Assembly (NCBI RefSeq): GCF_016861785.1 | Contig: NZ_BOLS01000007.1 | Coordinates: 1-64,000 of the forward strand | Source: Lacticaseibacillus mingshuiensis | GTDB lineage: Bacteria; Bacillota; Bacilli; Lactobacillales; Lactobacillaceae | DNA: 64,000 nucleotides | Direction: 5' to 3' | Shown: positions 59,947-64,000 of the stretch, one piece after another | How positions within the stretch are numbered: position 1 is the first letter of the stretch | Layout: the number at the start of each line of letters is the position of its first letter | Notes under the pieces: model-generated | Database searches by the model: none | What the model was told of the DNA's origin: nothing | The model's input: only the letters and a program-made list of their open reading frames with translations | Program-made: the position numbers and the translations under genes

Positions 59947-61265
59947 AACAATACGACGTGATCGTGATCGGCGCCGGCCCCGGTGGCCTGGCCGCCGCGT
60001 ACCAGTTGGCCGACAGCAAAAAAGTGTTGGTGGTCGAGCGTGATCTGTGGGGCGGGACGTGTCCCAATGTCGGCTGCGACCCCAAGAAAATGCTGTATTC
60101 CGCCGTTCAGGCCAAGGACCAAGCTGGCCGCATGACGCGCGCTGGGCTGGAAGGCATTCCGGACATCAATTGGCCAAACCTGATGGCCTTTAAGCGCGGC
60201 TACACTGACACCGTGCCAAGCGGGACGTTGGCCGGCTTGAAAAATGCGGGCATCGATACTGTTCACGGGGCGGCCCGCTTCCTTGATCCGCGCACCGTGG
60301 CTGTCGCCGGTGAGACCTACCGCGCGACCAATTTTGTCATCGCCACCGGCCAAGCGCCAGCGCTGCCGAAAATTCCGGGTGCCTCGCTTCTGAAAACCAG
60401 TAGCGATTTTCTCAACCTCGATCAGTTGCCCATGACCCTCGCCTTTATTGGTGCCGGGTATGTCGCGCTTGAACTCGCGAACATCGCCGCGGCGGCCGGC
60501 GCGACCGTGCACCTGATCAATCACAGCGCCCGCGCGCTTCGCAGTTTTCCCGAGGACGCCGTGGCGCAGCTACTGGCCGCGATGAAGGACCGCCGCATTA
60601 TTTTCCATGACAACGTGGCCCTGACCGGCGTCATCTCAAGCCCCCGCGGCGTGATTCTGCAGGCGGCCGATTTTTCCCTGGAAGTCCAAACCGCCTTTTC
60701 CGCCGTGGGCCGCGTGCCCGCTGTGACGCTGGGCCTCGGCGACGCTGGCGTCCAAGTCGGCGCCCGCGGCATTCAAGTGGACGACCACCTGCGCACCACC
60801 AACCCGCACATTTTTGCCCTCGGGGACGTGATCGCGAAAACACAGCCGAAACTCACCCCAGTGGCGAGCTTTGAAGGCCGCTACGTCGGCGCCACCATTC
60901 TGGCCGACCGCGGCCCCATCGACTACCCAGCCCAGCCAGTGGTCGTCTACGGCACCACCGAGCTCGCCCAAGTCGGCATCTCACTGGCCGACGCCGAAGC
61001 CGCCCCGGACCGCTACACCATCAACACCCAGGACGTCTCCCGCTGGTACACCTACAACCGCCTGAAAGACGACAGCGCCACCGTGACTGTCATCACCGAC
61101 AAAGCAAGCGGCGAGATCGCAGGCGCCATTGTCGTCTCAACCATCGCAGAAGAACTCATCAACTACCTGACTCTCCTAATGGACACCCACGTCCCAGGAA
61201 AAGTCGCCGCCAAACTCATCTACGCCTACCCAACCCCGGCAAGCGACCTGCAGTATTTGGTGTAA
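59943..61265 (+). CDS. FAD-dependent pyridine nucleotide-disulfide oxidoreductase (glutathione-reductase-like)
   Basis: 440 aa flavoprotein. FAD motif VIGAGPGGLAAAYQLA at the N-terminus; redox-active GTCPNVGCDPKK (CxxxxC, near 40-50); NAD(P) motif FIGAGYVALELANIAAAAGA near 165-185; second FAD motif NPHIFALGDV; C-terminal dimer domain. Near the end the usual HPT histidine-glutamate pair is not evident (TIAEELINY instead), so the disulfide substrate may be unusual or the enzyme may act as an oxidase. ATG overlaps the OpuCA-like gene (ATGA), so it is made together with the osmolyte importer. Confidence 0.87.
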   Translation: MKQYDVIVIGAGPGGLAAAYQLADSKKVLVVERDLWGGTCPNVGCDPKKMLYSAVQAKDQAGRMTRAGLEGIPDINWPNLMAFKRGYTDTVPSGTLAGLKNAGIDTVHGAARFLDPRTVAVAGETYRATNFVIATGQAPALPKIPGASLLKTSSDFLNLDQLPMTLAFIGAGYVALELANIAAAAGATVHLINHSARALRSFPEDAVAQLLAAMKDRRIIFHDNVALTGVISSPRGVILQAADFSLEVQTAFSAVGRVPAVTLGLGDAGVQVGARGIQVDDHLRTTNPHIFALGDVIAKTQPKLTPVASFEGRYVGATILADRGPIDYPAQPVVVYGTTELAQVGISLADAEAAPDRYTINTQDVSRWYTYNRLKDDSATVTVITDKASGEIAGAIVVSTIAEELINYLTLLMDTHVPGKVAAKLIYAYPTPASDLQYLV

Positions 61266-61370
61266 GCAAAAGCGGACTGACTGGCGCGGGAGGCTGAGCT
61301 GGGAAGTTGCAGGCAGGCAAAGCAAAATGGGCAACGCTGGCGTACCACTTCACGCACAGGCGAAAATTGC

Positions 61371-61452
61371 GAAGTGCAAGTTCAAAATGCAAGTGCAAAG
61401 TTCGAAGTGCAAGTACAAGTTCGAAGTGCAAGTACAAGTTCGAAGTGCAAGG
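61371..61452 (+). repeat. Short tandem repeats (minisatellite)
   Basis: A 19-base unit TTCGAAGTGCAAGTACAAG occurs twice in tandem, flanked by shorter GAAGTGCAAG variants, all in the spacer after the reductase gene. No frame crosses it convincingly. Confidence 0.8.
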
Positions 61453-61490
61453 ACAGTAAAACCAATAACGGCAGTGCTGGATGTGAGGGC

Positions 61491-61630
61491 GGGCGTCGGC
61501 CAGAAACGGCTCAGCCCCCTCGTCGGTGTTAGCGGCTGTGCCGCTTACACCGAAAGTGAGCTTTAAGACCGCGCACTCTGCGGGCTTAAAGTCACTTGGG
61601 AGCGTTCCAGCCAGTTTCTGGCCGACGCCC
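61491..61630. repeat. MITE-like repeat, copy C
   Basis: Terminal inverted repeats of 21-22 bases (GGGCGTCGGCCAGAAACGGCT at left is matched by AGCCAGTTTCTGGCC-GACGCCC at right) enclose two hairpins: TCGGTGTTAGCGG...CCGCTTACACCGA and CTTTAAG...CTTAAAG. The element lies directly upstream of the trpS leader promoter. The remaining spacer 61266-61370 holds nothing recognisable. Confidence 0.75.
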
Positions 61631-61681
61631 GCCCGGGGGAGCACCATGTGCGACACTCCGCATACTGCACTGACACGACAC

Positions 61682-61710
61682 TTGCAATCGCACCCACAGT
61701 TGATTAGACT
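61682..61710 (+). promoter_or_regulatory. trpS: Promoter of the trpS leader
   Basis: TTGCAA at 61682-61687, 17-base spacer, TAGACT at 61705-61710; transcription would begin near 61717, just before the T-box stem I. Confidence 0.75.
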
Positions 61711-61715
61711 TTCAG

Positions 61716-63013
<1,298 letters not shown>

Positions 63014-63105
63014 ATCATTTAGCTAAAATTATCATTCGTAAGACTGAGGTCGCAGCCGGGGCTCATGGTAAAATATAAGTATTCAGAATGGAGTGAATAC
63101 GTTAT

Positions 63106-63696
63106 ATGAATACCATTAAAAAGTTGAGTCCGACTGCGATCACGGCCATCATCATCGGCGTTGTCGCCGTGATCGTCGCGATCTTCAGCATCTCCACTTA
63201 TAACGACTTGGCCAAACAGGACCAGGCTGTCAAAGCGAAGTGGAGCCAGGTCGAGAACGTGATGCAGCGACGCGCCGATTTGATTCCTAATCTCACCGCG
63301 GCCGTAAAAGGGTCCATGAGCCACGAGACAAAGATCTTTGATGATATTGCGAAAGCTCGCCAAAATTATTACAATGCTGATTCCACCACGGCTAAGGCCA
63401 GCGCGGACAATGAGGTCAACAAATCCGTCGGCACCTTGCTGAATGTCATCTCCGAGAGCTATCCGACTCTAGCCTCCAACGACAACGTGAAGACCTTGAT
63501 GACCCAACTTGAAGGCAGCGAAAATCGCATTTCCGTTGAACGAAAACGTTATATCGAGGCGGTTCAGGATTATAATTCAAGCTTGGTCACTTTCCCACGG
63601 AATTTGTTTGCTAATCTGATGGGCCTCAAAGAGAAACCGGAATTCAAGGCCGACCCAGAGGCGTATAACGTGCCGAAAGTGGACCTTTCTGAGTGA
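63106..63696 (+). CDS. lemA: LemA family protein
   Basis: 196 aa. Short cytoplasmic N-terminus, one membrane segment at ~11-30, then a long helical domain: YNDLAKQDQAVKAKWSQVENVMQRRADLIPNL is the family signature, with SENRISVERKRYIEAVQDYNSS later and a terminal FPRNLFANLMGLKEKPEF. LemA proteins are membrane-bound four-helix proteins of unclear function, usually encoded with a TPM-domain protein, as here. An extended -10 (TGG-TAAAAT, 63066-63074) lies upstream. Stop overlaps the region of the next start. Confidence 0.93.
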   Translation: MNTIKKLSPTAITAIIIGVVAVIVAIFSISTYNDLAKQDQAVKAKWSQVENVMQRRADLIPNLTAAVKGSMSHETKIFDDIAKARQNYYNADSTTAKASADNEVNKSVGTLLNVISESYPTLASNDNVKTLMTQLEGSENRISVERKRYIEAVQDYNSSLVTFPRNLFANLMGLKEKPEFKADPEAYNVPKVDLSE

Positions 63697-63713
63697 AGAA
63701 AGTAGGGATGGGG

Positions 63714-64000
63714 ATGCACAAACGCAGATGGGGCTGGCTGGTCGCATTGATCGGCGTGATCGCGCTTTTGTTTGCGGCGACACCGGTCCATGCCGCCAGC
63801 AACCTCCCCGCTGACCCGCAAGACCACGCCTATTACGACGGCATCAACTTGCTCGACAGCCAGACGCGCCAGCTGATCGACCAGAAAAATAGTTTTTACA
63901 ATGAGCAAAGCGAGCGGCCCCAGATCAAAGTGGCCGCCATCAAATCGACAGACGGCGAAGCGCTTGGCGAATACGCCCCGGACCTGTTTGAGAAATGGGG
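63714..64000 (+). CDS. TPM-domain protein, 5' part only
   Basis: The frame is open to the end of the window (95 codons). A signal peptide (about 1-27, ending TPVHAAS) is followed by a domain that begins NLPADPQDHAYYDGINLLDSQTRQLIDQKN in two stretches, as in TPM_phosphatase proteins found next to lemA. ATG at 63714 is preferred; in-frame alternatives are ATG 63708 and GTG 63693, the latter overlapping the lemA stop. The purine-rich GTAGGGATGGGG just before serves as ribosome site. The C-terminal membrane segment expected for the family lies outside the window. Confidence 0.75.
   Translation, partial: MHKRRWGWLVALIGVIALLFAATPVHAASNLPADPQDHAYYDGINLLDSQTRQLIDQKNSFYNEQSERPQIKVAAIKSTDGEALGEYAPDLFEKW

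Overview
The window looks like chromosome of a high-GC member of the Lactobacillaceae, probably in or near the Lacticaseibacillus group. This is inferred from gene content: a SpaCBA-type sortase pilus cluster, DUF915 and DUF2187 proteins, a class C sortase, TTG/GTG starts with strong GGAGG sites, a Trp T-box and a GC content that looks well above 50% by eye. Species cannot be fixed from the sequence alone.

Layout. 0.3-3.3 kb: thioredoxin-like protein, a split ThrE-type amino-acid exporter, a promoter-to-terminator structured RNA candidate, and an LCP wall-polymer ligase. 3.5-8.4 kb: a leftward pair (DUF915 hydrolase and a lone EIIC-like permease) diverging from the deoC-deoB-deoD nucleoside operon. 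8.5-9.9 kb: secreted NlpC/P60 peptidase. 10.7-14.8 kb: a tightly overlapping leftward operon of a PD-(D/E)XK-XPD helicase, a nuclease-like protein and an sce7725-like protein. 15-24.6 kb: a protein with a histone-H1-like tail, a small membrane protein with an apparent ATT start, an Rgg-type regulator, pepT, an aminotransferase with a divergent LysR regulator, a HAD phosphatase, a histidine phosphatase and brnQ. 24.6-28.1 kb: small proteins, a second HAD phosphatase, an aldo/keto reductase.

28.4-36 kb is a pilus operon in the order tip (spaC), base (spaB), backbone (spaA), sortase (srtC). The backbone gene is frameshifted as given and the base pilin has an atypical sorting motif. 36.1-40.1 kb holds a BcrAB-like ABC exporter diverging from a two-component system whose regulator and kinase genes are separated by a 127-bp tandem repeat array. 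40.1-46.4 kb: UvrA-like ABC protein, nitroreductase, a frameshifted MarR regulator, HD hydrolase, tRNA-Thr(GGT), CPBP protease, acetyltransferase. 46.5-48.8 kb: HelD.

48.8-51.4 kb is the strangest part: about 2.4 kb of degenerate non-coding repeats, including four units of about 240 bp and eight copies of a TGTGA-N5-TCACA palindrome, around one AT-rich orphan gene. 51.5-57 kb is a leftward stress or antimicrobial locus: ECF-like sigma factor, membrane anti-sigma-like protein, secreted DUF2712-like protein, three ABC-2-like membrane proteins, an ATPase and an exported protein. 57.4-61.3 kb: glycine-betaine/carnitine-type ABC transporter coupled to a flavin disulfide reductase. The window ends with T-box-controlled trpS, lemA and the start of a TPM-domain gene.

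Three dispersed repeat families occur: MITE-like elements with terminal inverted repeats (21.3, 26.0, 61.5 kb), the 127-bp family (25.2, 38.6-39.1 kb), and the 49-51 kb array. All calls come from reading the sequence; no database search was possible.
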